A DNA stretch of 64,000 nt from Alectryocaccobium sp964389285 (GCA_964389285.1 CAYMCZ010000001.1:285508-349507), one strand, 5' to 3'; shown: positions 41,367 to 50,640, counted from the first letter of the stretch. Notes: generated by a model from the sequence alone, not told the origin. A program made the numbers and translations.

Positions 41367-42923
41367 TTATATATCAGAGTCAGCCATCTTTTCCATCTGC
41401 TTCCATGCGTTGTCATCTTTTTCCTGCTCTTCTAAAGTCAGCTCGTCAAAAGTCGTGACGCACGGATGCTTCCGCAGAGTGCCGTCTTTTTTTTCTCCTT
41501 TTGTCCAATTGTAAAGACAATGAAAACGAAGCCATCTTTCGTGCTCGTTTCGTCTGTAAGCTTCCCTGTCGCCGTCGGCGTTCCATTTGGCAAAACCCTC
41601 GGCGCAGCTTTTTTTATCCGCTTTTCGCACATTATCTCCCAGGAGGAGCCGCAGTTTTGTAAGCAGATGATCCGCCGCCGCCCGGTTTGAATTTTTCAGA
41701 AACGGACTCAATTCATCCCATGGACACGATCTGCTGCCGCTTTGCCTGTCGTATTCTTCGTGTATGGATCCGGCAAGCCGGTCGATCTTTCTTCTGATAA
41801 CCATTTCTTCGGTAAAAATGCTTTTAACATCCCCGAATGAAACCCCGTAAGCGTCAGCTTCTTTTGCGGCCGTATATACCGTGCCGCGTACGGCAAAATA
41901 TCTTTTCAGATTTACGGCGTTGCCGGCATTTATTGCCGGATCATCGCCGCAAAAAATAATCCTGTCAGCAGCTTCAAGCAGTTTAACGTCTTTATTCCAT
42001 GCTTCTTCATGAAAAATCAGAAGGTCTTTATCTGTATCATTTTCATCCCGCGTAAAGGCGGTTTTGAGTTCTGGATGAAAATTCTCGTAATCTTCCCAGT
42101 CGCCGAAAACATGGTATGCCGTCCTTTTAAAAGGAAGTCTGGCGTTTACAAGCACCGCCTGATCCAAAACAGCCTGCGCCAGATTCTTGTCCCCGACTAT
42201 GATAATCAGGCTTTCTTTGCCGCTTAACGGATGCTCCTGCCAGTACAGCCTCGCACAACACTCGGGCGCGTCAAAAAATCTGATCTCCGCAAAGTCAGGC
42301 GTCTCACTCCCCCTGCAGTAAACTTCGCACGAAAAATCTGATATTTCCCGTATGTCCGCGTAATTTCGGCAAATATCTTCAGAAATAAGAAAGATCGAAT
42401 CTTTGGTTTTTGACGGCGAAAAAACGCTTAAAGTCTCTTTTATGCCGTCCGAAACAAATATCATTCCTTTTTCCTGACGCAGAAAACCTGCGCCTTTTTT
42501 TGTCCCTGCATTACAGAAAACGGCTCTTTTTTCGGGATCGTTTCTCAAAATATCCATCGCAAGTGCTTCGGACGCCTCATTGTATTCCGAAAAAAAGCAG
42601 CAGCTTCTGCTCTTTACGGCGCGCAGCCTGAAATACGGCACGACTTTATATCTTATAAGGCCCGCCGCCGCCAGAAAGACCGCCGCAAAAACTCCCGGAC
42701 TCATTAAAATAAATACCACGCCTATGGCGCGTCCGGCTGCAGAAACCGGATACATATCGCCGTAACCGACGGTCGTAAGCGTGACAATCGAATACCACAA
42801 AGAATCCCCGAAATTGCGAATGCTTGAATCCGGCACGGAAAGCTCGCTTGCCAAAAGCGCTGTGAGCAGTACTGCGTAAAGCGCCGCCGCCAGCACTATA
42901 TATTTTATTTTTTTATTCTTCAT
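41367..42923 (-). CDS. Two-helix K+ channel with Rossmann (RCK-like) and RyR-type domains
   Basis: 518 residues. First helix about 8-28, pore helix and selectivity filter TVGYGD (51-56), second helix about 65-92: a KcsA/MthK-type pore. Then two Rossmann-type units (about 104-140 and 237-275, IIIVGDKNLAQAVLDQ), as in RCK gating domains. The C-terminal RyR-like module is RRNEHERWLRFHCLYNW ... RKHPCVTTFDEL ... KDDNAWKQME (about 455-512). Its EHxRWxxFH and HxC...DEL signatures are shared with the next gene. First member of the tightly packed RyR-RyR-TIR-LUD run. Expected at the inner membrane and gated by a cytoplasmic ligand. Confidence 0.88.
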   Translation of the reverse strand: MKNKKIKYIVLAAALYAVLLTALLASELSVPDSSIRNFGDSLWYSIVTLTTVGYGDMYPVSAAGRAIGVVFILMSPGVFAAVFLAAAGLIRYKVVPYFRLRAVKSRSCCFFSEYNEASEALAMDILRNDPEKRAVFCNAGTKKGAGFLRQEKGMIFVSDGIKETLSVFSPSKTKDSIFLISEDICRNYADIREISDFSCEVYCRGSETPDFAEIRFFDAPECCARLYWQEHPLSGKESLIIIVGDKNLAQAVLDQAVLVNARLPFKRTAYHVFGDWEDYENFHPELKTAFTRDENDTDKDLLIFHEEAWNKDVKLLEAADRIIFCGDDPAINAGNAVNLKRYFAVRGTVYTAAKEADAYGVSFGDVKSIFTEEMVIRRKIDRLAGSIHEEYDRQSGSRSCPWDELSPFLKNSNRAAADHLLTKLRLLLGDNVRKADKKSCAEGFAKWNADGDREAYRRNEHERWLRFHCLYNWTKGEKKDGTLRKHPCVTTFDELTLEEQEKDDNAWKQMEKMADSDI

Positions 42924-42942
42924 GTCAGATTCACTCCGAATA

Positions 42943-44118
42943 TTATCTTTTCATGATCTTTCTGAAAACCGCTCCCGCAATCCTGTAAGGCAGCGGCCGC
43001 AGGCCGCGGTCTGCTTCTTTGAGCTTTTCGCGGATTTTGATGTGCTGAGGACAGTGTTTTTCGCATTTTCCGCAGCCTGTACAAAGCGACGCATAGGCCG
43101 GTTCCTTTTGCAGACCCATATTTCTCATGAATTCAAACCTGACGGAAGCCTTTTTTTCCATATGCATCAAATTGTAATAATGAAAGATTCCGGGAATGTC
43201 CACGCCGGCCGGGCACGGCATACAGTATCTGCATCCGGTACATCCTACCTTTTCACGTTCTCTTATAATTTTTTTAATATCTTCAAGAAGCTCAAAATCC
43301 GCCTGTGAAAAGCAGCCCGGCTCTGCCTCGGATGCGATGCGGATGTTTTCTTGAACCATTTCGGTCGAATTCATTCCCGAAAGCACGCAGGTAACCTCCG
43401 GCTGATCCCACAACCATTTAAGGCCGAGTTCGGCAGGCGTGTATTCGCTCCCGCTTTCTTTGAGAGCTTTTCTTGCCTTATCCGGAAGATTTACCAGTTT
43501 CCCGCCGCGAAGAGGTTCCATTATGATGACCGGAATACCCTTTTTCGCGGCCGCAAGCAGCCCTTCTCTCCCCGCCTGAGAGTGTTCATCCAGATAGTTA
43601 TACTGTATCTGGCAAAAATCCCAGTCATACGCATCCAGTATCCGCAAAAAGGTTTGCGTATCGCCGTGAAAAGAAAAACCGAGATTGCGGATGCTTCCGT
43701 CAGCTTTGTGAGAGCTTATCCATTCTTCTATTCCGAGCTTTTTAAGTCTCTCCCACTCCATAAAATCCGTAAACATGTGCATCAGATAATAGTCTATATA
43801 ATCCGTCCTCAGCCTGGAAAGCTCTTCCTGAAACGTCTTTTCGATCGCTTTTGGTGAACGCATTATATATTGGGGAAGCTTTGTGGCAATAAAAACTTTT
43901 TTGCGGCATTTGTTTTCATAAAGAATCCGGCCGAGACATTCCTCGCTTCCCGGATAGATATATGCCGTATCAAAATAATTGACGCCGTTTTTTATGGCCA
44001 GCATTACTTCCCGCTCGGCTTTTCCGAAGTCAATGCTCCCGGCCTTTTTGGTAAATCTCATACAACCGTATCCCAGCTGCGAGATGAGAACGCCGTTTTT
44101 GTCGGGTCTGTATTTCAT
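42943..44118 (-). CDS. Aldo/keto reductase with C-terminal 2[4Fe-4S] ferredoxin domain
   Basis: 391 residues. AKR barrel (1-285): QLGYGCMRFTKK, NYFDTAYIYPGSEECLG, YYLMHMF. Then cysteine motifs GCTGCRYCMPCPAGVDIP and LCTGCGKCEKHCPQHI, the signature of clostridial Fe-S aldo/keto reductases; a basic tail follows. Likely accepts electrons from or gives them to ferredoxin. It ends 19 bases before the channel gene, so it may be the upstream part of the same transcript. Confidence 0.93.
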   Translation of the reverse strand: MKYRPDKNGVLISQLGYGCMRFTKKAGSIDFGKAEREVMLAIKNGVNYFDTAYIYPGSEECLGRILYENKCRKKVFIATKLPQYIMRSPKAIEKTFQEELSRLRTDYIDYYLMHMFTDFMEWERLKKLGIEEWISSHKADGSIRNLGFSFHGDTQTFLRILDAYDWDFCQIQYNYLDEHSQAGREGLLAAAKKGIPVIIMEPLRGGKLVNLPDKARKALKESGSEYTPAELGLKWLWDQPEVTCVLSGMNSTEMVQENIRIASEAEPGCFSQADFELLEDIKKIIREREKVGCTGCRYCMPCPAGVDIPGIFHYYNLMHMEKKASVRFEFMRNMGLQKEPAYASLCTGCGKCEKHCPQHIKIREKLKEADRGLRPLPYRIAGAVFRKIMKR

Positions 44119-44176
44119 GCTTTCTTTCCTGATGGTGTAAGTGTTTAAATTTTCGCGGCTTTCCCGTCATCCCGAA

Positions 44177-44944
44177 TTACAGCCGCCTGAGTCCGTCCCA
44201 TATATGGCACATGATAAAACTCGGGATGATCTTAGCCGCAACGCGGTGTACGCTGCACATTATACCGGGCGTGGAAACCGGCATCCGAAGCCGGCTGTCC
44301 AGCAATGCCATTTTCGCGACGCTTTGCTTTTTGGATGCCAGAAAAAAATGCTTGATGCGCCCGGTTTCTTCTGTTGTTTTGGCCGTGGGTATAAATTCCG
44401 TATCCTTTATCCAGTAAGGGCATACCGCGGTAACGGTGATTTTTTTGTGCCACAACTCAAACCTTAGTGCCCTGCTGAACCTGTACAGAAATGATTTGGA
44501 CGCGGCATAAACGTTTAAAAACTGAAAAGGCTGAAAAGCGGCCGTAGAACATATTTCGAGTATGCGGTCCCTCTCCCTCATGTAAGGAATCGAAATAAGC
44601 GTAATATCCACTGCCGCCCGACAGTTCAGATCGATCATATTGTCAATATCTTCTCTCGGAATCTCGTCATAACGTCCTATCTTCCCGAAGCCCGCGGCAT
44701 TTATCAGTATGTGAATATGCGGCTTTTCATTTTCAAGCATTGCTTCAAACTGATCTATGCTCTCTTTTTTGGTAAGATCAAGGGAAACAGGCCGCACCGG
44801 TACCTCTGAAATTTCTTTCAGCTCTTCAAGCCTGTCCTTTCTTCTGGCAATGGCCCATATTTCATCCACGTCTTCTTGCGCAAGGCATTTTACGAATTCT
44901 CTTCCAAGCCCGGATGAAGCGCCCGTAACTATCGCTATTCCCAT
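44177..44944 (-). CDS. Short-chain dehydrogenase/reductase
   Basis: 255 residues. Rossmann motif TGASSGLGREF, NAAGFG in place of NNAG, and catalytic YAASK. The C-terminus is rich in aromatic and basic residues and could touch the membrane (TPGIMCSVHRVAAKIIPSF). The start at 44944 (MGIAIVTG) is set by GGAGCTGAAAAA; the upstream ATG would add nine unrelated residues. Similar proteins act on fatty acyl or sterol-like ketones; substrate unknown. Confidence 0.9.
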   Translation of the reverse strand: MGIAIVTGASSGLGREFVKCLAQEDVDEIWAIARRKDRLEELKEISEVPVRPVSLDLTKKESIDQFEAMLENEKPHIHILINAAGFGKIGRYDEIPREDIDNMIDLNCRAAVDITLISIPYMRERDRILEICSTAAFQPFQFLNVYAASKSFLYRFSRALRFELWHKKITVTAVCPYWIKDTEFIPTAKTTEETGRIKHFFLASKKQSVAKMALLDSRLRMPVSTPGIMCSVHRVAAKIIPSFIMCHIWDGLRRL

Positions 44945-45035
44945 TTTTTCAGCTCCATGCTTATCCGGCAAAACTTCGATATTTATGTTTCAATGATACT
45001 TTGTGTCGGCAAAACAGTCAATCAGATTAAGATAT

Positions 45036-45064
45036 TTGACATATATATTAAAAAGAGTTATTAT
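45036..45064 (+). promoter_or_regulatory. Aquaporin gene promoter
   Basis: TTGACA (45036-45041) and TATTAT (45059-45064), 17-base spacer, in an AT-rich leader of about 75 bases before the ATG. Confidence 0.75.
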
Positions 45065-45143
45065 TAAGTTTGTTAAAAAACTATAAACTTTATAAAAAAT
45101 ATCTTCAACAACGAATTATTTCAGAAAGGAGCTGAAAAACATT

Positions 45144-45797
45144 ATGAAGAAATTTTTCGCCGAATTTATCGGCACTTTTGTACTTACCGCATTCGGCTGC
45201 GGCACTGCGGTTGTCGCACAGTGTTCAACAGACAATTATGCGGGCTATCTTATTACGGCGCTTGCATTCGGTCTTTCGATCGTAGCCATGGCATACAGCA
45301 TAGGAAACGTCTCCGGATGCCATATCAACCCGGCGGTTTCGCTCGGCGTACTCATAAACGGCGGCATGAACGGCGCTGAATTTATCAAATACGTCATAGC
45401 ACAGTGTCTGGGCGGTCTTGCGGCAGGCGGTTTCCTGACCTTTCTTTTCTCCCCCGATACGGGACTTGGGTCAAACGGACTGTATAAAGGCAACGCCGGT
45501 ACATCCATAGTTATCGAGATCGTACTTACGTTTGTATTCGTGCTCTGCGTACTCGGAGTTACTTCCAAAGCCGAGTTCTCAAAGGTAGCCGGCCTTGTTA
45601 TCGGCGGCGCGCTTACATTCGTACATCTTTTCGGTATCGGCCTTACGGGAACCTCCGTAAACCCGGCACGTTCTCTCGTAGCCGTATTTGCCGGCGGTTC
45701 AGCCCTTAGCTGTCTCTGGGTATTTATAGTAGCGCCTCTTATCGGAGCTGTTCTTGCAGCTGCCGTACATAGAGGCTTAAAGACCAAAGCTGCCTGA
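45144..45797 (+). CDS. Aquaporin (MIP family)
   Basis: 217 residues, six helices and two pore loops with intact NPA boxes GCHINPAVSLG and TSVNPARSL. Length and an Arg directly after the second NPA fit an AqpZ-type water channel more than a glycerol facilitator. CAGAAAGGAGCTG precedes the ATG. Monocistronic; ends at palindromic element B. Confidence 0.94.
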   Translation: MKKFFAEFIGTFVLTAFGCGTAVVAQCSTDNYAGYLITALAFGLSIVAMAYSIGNVSGCHINPAVSLGVLINGGMNGAEFIKYVIAQCLGGLAAGGFLTFLFSPDTGLGSNGLYKGNAGTSIVIEIVLTFVFVLCVLGVTSKAEFSKVAGLVIGGALTFVHLFGIGLTGTSVNPARSLVAVFAGGSALSCLWVFIVAPLIGAVLAAAVHRGLKTKAA

Positions 45798-45802
45798 AAA
45801 CC

Positions 45803-45915
45803 AAAGCTGTCGCCGTATGCAAAACGAATGAATATTCTGAAGGAAGCGTGAGGACTAAGCGCGAGCGGTTTCCGGAAGAAGATTCATGAGACTGCATACC
45901 GCGACAGCTTTCCTG
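45803..45915. repeat. Structured palindromic element B between convergent aquaporin and kinase genes
   Basis: Outer arms 45803-45821 and 45893-45911 are complementary at 18 of 19 positions. Inside, ATGAATATTCT (45828-45838) pairs with 45879-45889 apart from one mismatch, followed by the same GAA/GGA internal loop as element A, then GGAA with TTCC. The core GCGTGAGGACTAAG(C)GCGA(G)CGGTTTCCGG matches element A. The extra hairpin of A is absent. Sits exactly where a bidirectional terminator is needed. Confidence 0.75.
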
Positions 45916-45921
45916 ATTTTA

Positions 45922-47244
45922 TTAAAACGTAACGATAAACGAAATAACCCCGTCTTTCCACTCGGCTTTAATCTTCCCTTTTGAAAGCTCCACAATCTGC
46001 TCCGCCATCGAAAGCCCTATTCCGTAACCGCCTTTATTGCTGTTATGAGAAGCGTCGGCCCGGTAAAAACGCTGGAAAAATTTACTGTAATCCACGGATT
46101 TTCCTTCGGCATAAGTATTCGATACCACAAGCCTGATCCCTTTTTTCTGTGCGGCGCGGGATAAAGTCAGCGTGACCTTCCCGTTTTCATCACAATACTT
46201 TGCCGCATTATCCATAAGTATATTGACAAGCTCACCGTAAGTATTTTTTTCAACTACGGCATGAACATTTTCATCAACCCTCACTTCCAACGTCTTGCCC
46301 TGCTGCTCAATGATCGGTCTGAAAGATTCCGCCCTTTCTTTTGTAATGACGGAAATATCCGTATCCTCCAGTATCACGGCATTGTTTTTTTCGGATATTT
46401 TGGAAAGAGTTATCAGATTGCTTATGAGCTCCGAAAGCCTTTTCGTCTGCTGCATAATACTCTCTGTCCATTCGTTTTTGCCGCTTATCATTTCCATGAC
46501 TTCCGCATTTGCCGAAATAATGGCGACGGGCGTTTTAAGTTCGTGTCCGGCATTTGTGATAAAAGTCTTCTGATTTTCAATGTTCTGTATAACCGGACGC
46601 AGAATCCGTTTTGAAAGCACCGAGACTATTATTACAAATACCGCAACGCACAGTATTCCGAACCAGAGTGACGCCGCCAGAAAAGCCCTTGCATTTGAAA
46701 TATCCGAAGTGCAGTCAAGGACTACCAGCATGGAAGAAGCATCATCAAACTCTGTCAGAAGATAAGAATATGTGTATCCGTTGTATTCCAGTCTCCCCTT
46801 GTTGTTATCAAATAAAAATCCTTCGTTCTCCGCCATTTTGAGAAATGTCTTTGCCAGCTCCGAAGCCTCTTTATCGTCAAGTGCCGCGATATGCTCAATA
46901 TCAAGAGATTCCAGTTCGCCCGCGGGATCGAATCTGGCAATATAATAACGGATCTGATAATAAGATTCCCTGTTCAGATCATAATTTCTTATAAAAAGCC
47001 TCGGACTTTCTCCTTCCGGTGATGAGCTGACCGATTGGTCGGGAATTAAATCATCCGCATTTCTGCCCCTGATCTCCTCATCAGGAATAAATCCGTATTC
47101 CGTAATAAGTTCCATCACGGAAACGATCTGGCTCTGCACTCTAATAAAATTATAAATATTGACCATTGACAGTATCGCGGTGAGTATTATGGCGATCGCA
47201 ACGGTGGCTATTATAATGAATTTCAGTTGAAGTTTTCTTACCAT
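45922..47244 (-). CDS. Sensor histidine kinase
   Basis: 440 residues. First helix about 9-30, an extracytoplasmic sensor part (about 31-180), second helix about 190-215. Then the dimerisation/phosphoacceptor box FITNAGHELKTPVAII, N box NILMDNAAKYCDENG and G boxes RLVVSN / KGGYGIGLSMAEQI. No HAMP domain is obvious. The start at 47244 (MVRKLQLKF) has AGAGGA upstream; a TTG 51 bases earlier overlaps the regulator stop. Pairs with the response regulator just upstream; signal unknown. Confidence 0.93.
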   Translation of the reverse strand: MVRKLQLKFIIIATVAIAIILTAILSMVNIYNFIRVQSQIVSVMELITEYGFIPDEEIRGRNADDLIPDQSVSSSPEGESPRLFIRNYDLNRESYYQIRYYIARFDPAGELESLDIEHIAALDDKEASELAKTFLKMAENEGFLFDNNKGRLEYNGYTYSYLLTEFDDASSMLVVLDCTSDISNARAFLAASLWFGILCVAVFVIIVSVLSKRILRPVIQNIENQKTFITNAGHELKTPVAIISANAEVMEMISGKNEWTESIMQQTKRLSELISNLITLSKISEKNNAVILEDTDISVITKERAESFRPIIEQQGKTLEVRVDENVHAVVEKNTYGELVNILMDNAAKYCDENGKVTLTLSRAAQKKGIRLVVSNTYAEGKSVDYSKFFQRFYRADASHNSNKGGYGIGLSMAEQIVELSKGKIKAEWKDGVISFIVTF

Positions 47245-47291
47245 AAAAACATCCTCTGGCAATACTCTCTTTACAGCGATATCATTCAGTA

Positions 47292-47957
47292 TCAATCACT
47301 AAGCACAAAGCTTCCGTCTTCTTCGCCTTCTAAACGCACTTTCGAAGATATCGCCGAAAGCTTCTGTTTCAGATACGAAATATAAATCCAGACTATTCCC
47401 GAATCGGCATCCGGATCGTCGTCCCAGATATGGCGAAACAGTTCCTCGGTTGAAAATTCTTTTTTCGCGTTCAGCATTAAAAATTCCATGAGACGGGATT
47501 CTTTCTGGGAAAGCCTGATGGAATTAACGCAGGAAATCTCGTTTTTTTCCGTGTCAAGCGAAAGGTCTCCCAGCTTCAGCTGTCTTGGCGTAAACGCTCC
47601 CGCCCTTCTGAGAATGGAACGGATTCTTGCCAGCAGTTCCTTCATCGCAAACGGCTTTGTAAGATAATCATCCGCCCCCGCGTCAAGGCCTTCTACCCGA
47701 TCATCGGTTTCGGCTTTGGCCGTAAGCATTATAACCGGAGTTACGTTTCCCGCCTTTCTTATCTCTTTTAAGGCGGTGATTCCGTCCTTTTTAGGCATCA
47801 TAATATCGAATATCATACAGTCGTATGCATTTTTTGAAGCCAATTCGACCGCTGCTTCCCCATCATAAACAAAGTCCACTTCATACCCCGAATGTTTCAA
47901 TACCGCAGTCACTGCGCGGGACATCTGAACTTCATCTTCCGCAAGTAGTATTCTCAT
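47292..47957 (-). CDS. OmpR/PhoB family response regulator
   Basis: 221 residues. Receiver domain with acidic pocket LLAEDE, phospho-Asp in YDCMIFDIMMPKKDG and Lys in TKPFAMKELLARI, then a C-terminal winged helix (about 125-220: LGDLSLDTEKNEI, RLSQKESRLMEFLML, IVWIYISYLKQKL). Partner of the adjacent kinase. Confidence 0.95.
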   Translation of the reverse strand: MRILLAEDEVQMSRAVTAVLKHSGYEVDFVYDGEAAVELASKNAYDCMIFDIMMPKKDGITALKEIRKAGNVTPVIMLTAKAETDDRVEGLDAGADDYLTKPFAMKELLARIRSILRRAGAFTPRQLKLGDLSLDTEKNEISCVNSIRLSQKESRLMEFLMLNAKKEFSTEELFRHIWDDDPDADSGIVWIYISYLKQKLSAISSKVRLEGEEDGSFVLSD

Positions 47958-47996
47958 AGGCCTGTCCTTCCTGATTCATTTATCGTTGACGCTTTG

Positions 47997-48617
47997 TTAT
48001 TCGGATTCACGTATCAGATCACGTATGGTCTGCATCGAAATATCACATGATGCAAGTTCATCTGCCACTCTTTTTAATTCAGAGGTTATCAGCGACTGAT
48101 TTTTTATATTGTGCTTGTATTTCATTGTATGTTCAAGGCTTGCCCACGAATCCATGGCTATGGTACGCAGCTGCACCTCGGCATAAAAAAGCCCGGGATT
48201 ATTTCCAAGCACGTCCTCGACGGGCCATTCGATTTCAAGTATCAGATGATAGCTCCTGTAGCCGTTTGGCTTTGCCTGTTTGATATAGTCTTTTTCATTG
48301 ATTATCCTGCAGTCAGGCCAGCTGCTGATATATTCGATATTTTTATAGATGTCGTCTCTGAAATTGGTCACTACGCGAAATCCTATGGCGTCCTTTATAT
48401 CGACAAGTGCGGATTTCGCCGAAAACGGGAGTCCCTTGCGGGCGCATTTTTCGCGCATGCTTTCTTCCGTTTTAACCCTGAAAATCAGGTGTTCGTAAGC
48501 ATCCTCTCCGGTTTTTTCTTTTTCCGTTTCGGCATGCAGAAGCATACGCCTTTCGAGCTCAGTGCTTATCTGGTAAAGAATATCTTTATAGTGTCCGTAA
48601 ATACTGGTATGTGTCAT
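47997..48617 (-). CDS. Small alarmone synthetase (RelA/SpoT synthetase domain)
   Basis: 206 residues, a stand-alone RelA/SpoT nucleotidyltransferase domain without hydrolase or TGS/ACT domains: DIKDAIGFRVV, KPNGYRSYHLILEI and YAEVQLRTIAMDSWASLEH. This is the RelQ/RelP (SAS) class that makes (p)ppGpp from ATP and GDP/GTP. It lies 39 bases before the response regulator on the same strand and may be cotranscribed with the two-component system. Confidence 0.9.
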   Translation of the reverse strand: MTHTSIYGHYKDILYQISTELERRMLLHAETEKEKTGEDAYEHLIFRVKTEESMREKCARKGLPFSAKSALVDIKDAIGFRVVTNFRDDIYKNIEYISSWPDCRIINEKDYIKQAKPNGYRSYHLILEIEWPVEDVLGNNPGLFYAEVQLRTIAMDSWASLEHTMKYKHNIKNQSLITSELKRVADELASCDISMQTIRDLIRESE

Positions 48618-48644
48618 GAATCTTCCCTTTAAAACTTAAATGAT

Positions 48645-50618
48645 TTACAGATATTTTTTAAGCTCTATGAGCTGATCCCTCAGTTCCATTGCGGCTTCGA
48701 AATTCAGATCGGCCGCCGCGCGTTTCATCTCTTTTTCAAGCTGCAGCATGACCTTTTTGATTTCTCTTTCGCTCATGGATTCGGGATCTTTTTCCAGCTT
48801 TGAAGCGGCCGCGGCCACCTCTTTGCTTGTGCTTATCAGGTCGCGAACCGCTTTTTGGATCGTTTTGGGCGTTATGCCGTTTTCTTCATTATATTTTTGC
48901 TGAATCTCGCGTCTTCTCCCGGTTTCATCTATGGCGCGCCTCATGGATTCGGTCATCTGATCCGCATACATTATGACACGTCCTTCGCTGTTTCTCGCAG
49001 CCCGTCCTATGGTCTGAATAAGAGAAGTTTCCGAGCGCAAAAAACCTTCTTTGTCGGCATCCAGTATCGCGACAAGGGTTATTTCCGGTATATCCAGACC
49101 CTCTCTTGAAAGATTGATCCCCACTAAGACGTCGAACACATCCAGCCTCAGATCGCGTATGATCTTTGCTCTTTCGAGCGCGTCTATGTCGGAGTGCAGG
49201 TAATTTACCCTTATTCCCGCATCTTTCATGTAGTCGGTCAAATCTTCAGCCATTCGCTTTGTAAGCGTCGTTATAAGCACTTTATGTCCTGCGGCTGTTT
49301 CTTTTCTCACTTCACCGATCAGGTCGTCTATCTGCCCTTTAGCCTCTCTGACCTCCACGTACGGATCCAGCAGCCCGGTAGGACGTATAACCTGCTCTGC
49401 ACGGAGAAGTTCATGTTCCGCCTCATAATCCCCGGGAGTCGCCGAAACAAAGAGAAGCTGATCGATATGATCTTCAAACTCATCAAAGCTCAAGGGTCTG
49501 TTGTCCAGTGCCGAAGGCAGACGGAAACCGTAGTCCACAAGAGTAGTCTTTCTGGAACGGTCGCCGGAGTACATGGCTCCTATCTGGGGAACCGTCTTAT
49601 GCGATTCATCTATTATAATAAGAAAATCATCCGGAAAATAATCGATAAGCGTATAAGGCGGATGCCCCGGTTCAAGACCTGACAGATGTCTTGAATAATT
49701 TTCTATGCCGGAACAGACTCCCGTTTCCCTCAGCATTTCTATATCAAAGCTTGTACGCTCTTCTATTCTCTGGGCTTCCAGAAGTTTGCCTTCTCTTTTA
49801 AAATATTTTACTCTTTCCGTCATTTCGGCTTCTATGTTCTCACATGCCTTAAGCACAGTCTCCATAGGCACGACATAATGCGAAGCCGGAGTAACGGCCG
49901 CAAAGCTGAGTTCGCTGATAACATTTCCCGTAAGCGTATCCACGGTGGTTATGCGCTCGACCTCGTCTCCGAAAAATTCGATCCTTATTGCATGGTCGTT
50001 TTTTTCGGCAGGTATGACCTCCAATACGTCGCCTCTGACACGAAAGGTCCCCCTTTTAAAATCCATCTCATTTCTGTCATACTGCATGTCAATAAGTTCG
50101 CGTATGAGAACGTCTCTGTCTTTTGTCATCCCCGGACGAAGCGATATAATCATGTTTTCATAGTCGCTCGGACTTCCGAGTCCGTAAATGCATGAAACGC
50201 TCGCCACCACTATTACGTCCCTGCGCTCCGTAAGCGAAGACGTTGCCGACAGCCTCAGTTTGTCTATTTCATCATTTACCGAAGAATCTTTGGCGATATA
50301 TGTATCTGACGAAGGCACATACGCTTCCGGCTGATAATAATCATAATAAGAAACAAAATATTCAACGGCATTATTCGGGAAAAATTCTTTGAATTCACCG
50401 TATAGCTGAGCCGCCAGAGTCTTGTTATGCGCTATGATCAGAGTCGGCTTGTTCAGATTTTTGATAATATTTGCCATCGTAAAAGTTTTACCGGAACCGG
50501 TCACGCCCAGAAGCGTCTGAAACTGGTTGCCGTCTTTAAAGCCTTCCGTCAGCTTTTCTATTGCCAAAGGCTGGTCTCCGGTAGGGCTGAATTCCGAAAT
50601 CAATTCAAAATGATCCAT
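48645..50618 (-). CDS. uvrB: Excinuclease ABC subunit B
   Basis: 657 residues, full length. Walker A LLGVTGSGKTFTMAN, DNA-wedging beta-hairpin region YYDYYQPEAYVPSSDTYI, helicase motifs IIDESHKT, QTIGRAARNSEGRVI and the C-terminal UVR motif (LEKEMKRAAADLNFEAA). Works with UvrA and UvrC in nucleotide-excision repair; those genes are not in the window. The start at 50618 (MDHFELISEF) follows GGAGGAAAG. Confidence 0.97.
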   Translation of the reverse strand: MDHFELISEFSPTGDQPLAIEKLTEGFKDGNQFQTLLGVTGSGKTFTMANIIKNLNKPTLIIAHNKTLAAQLYGEFKEFFPNNAVEYFVSYYDYYQPEAYVPSSDTYIAKDSSVNDEIDKLRLSATSSLTERRDVIVVASVSCIYGLGSPSDYENMIISLRPGMTKDRDVLIRELIDMQYDRNEMDFKRGTFRVRGDVLEVIPAEKNDHAIRIEFFGDEVERITTVDTLTGNVISELSFAAVTPASHYVVPMETVLKACENIEAEMTERVKYFKREGKLLEAQRIEERTSFDIEMLRETGVCSGIENYSRHLSGLEPGHPPYTLIDYFPDDFLIIIDESHKTVPQIGAMYSGDRSRKTTLVDYGFRLPSALDNRPLSFDEFEDHIDQLLFVSATPGDYEAEHELLRAEQVIRPTGLLDPYVEVREAKGQIDDLIGEVRKETAAGHKVLITTLTKRMAEDLTDYMKDAGIRVNYLHSDIDALERAKIIRDLRLDVFDVLVGINLSREGLDIPEITLVAILDADKEGFLRSETSLIQTIGRAARNSEGRVIMYADQMTESMRRAIDETGRRREIQQKYNEENGITPKTIQKAVRDLISTSKEVAAAASKLEKDPESMSEREIKKVMLQLEKEMKRAAADLNFEAAMELRDQLIELKKYL

Positions 50619-50640
50619 CTTTCCTCCGACTAAAATTTTA

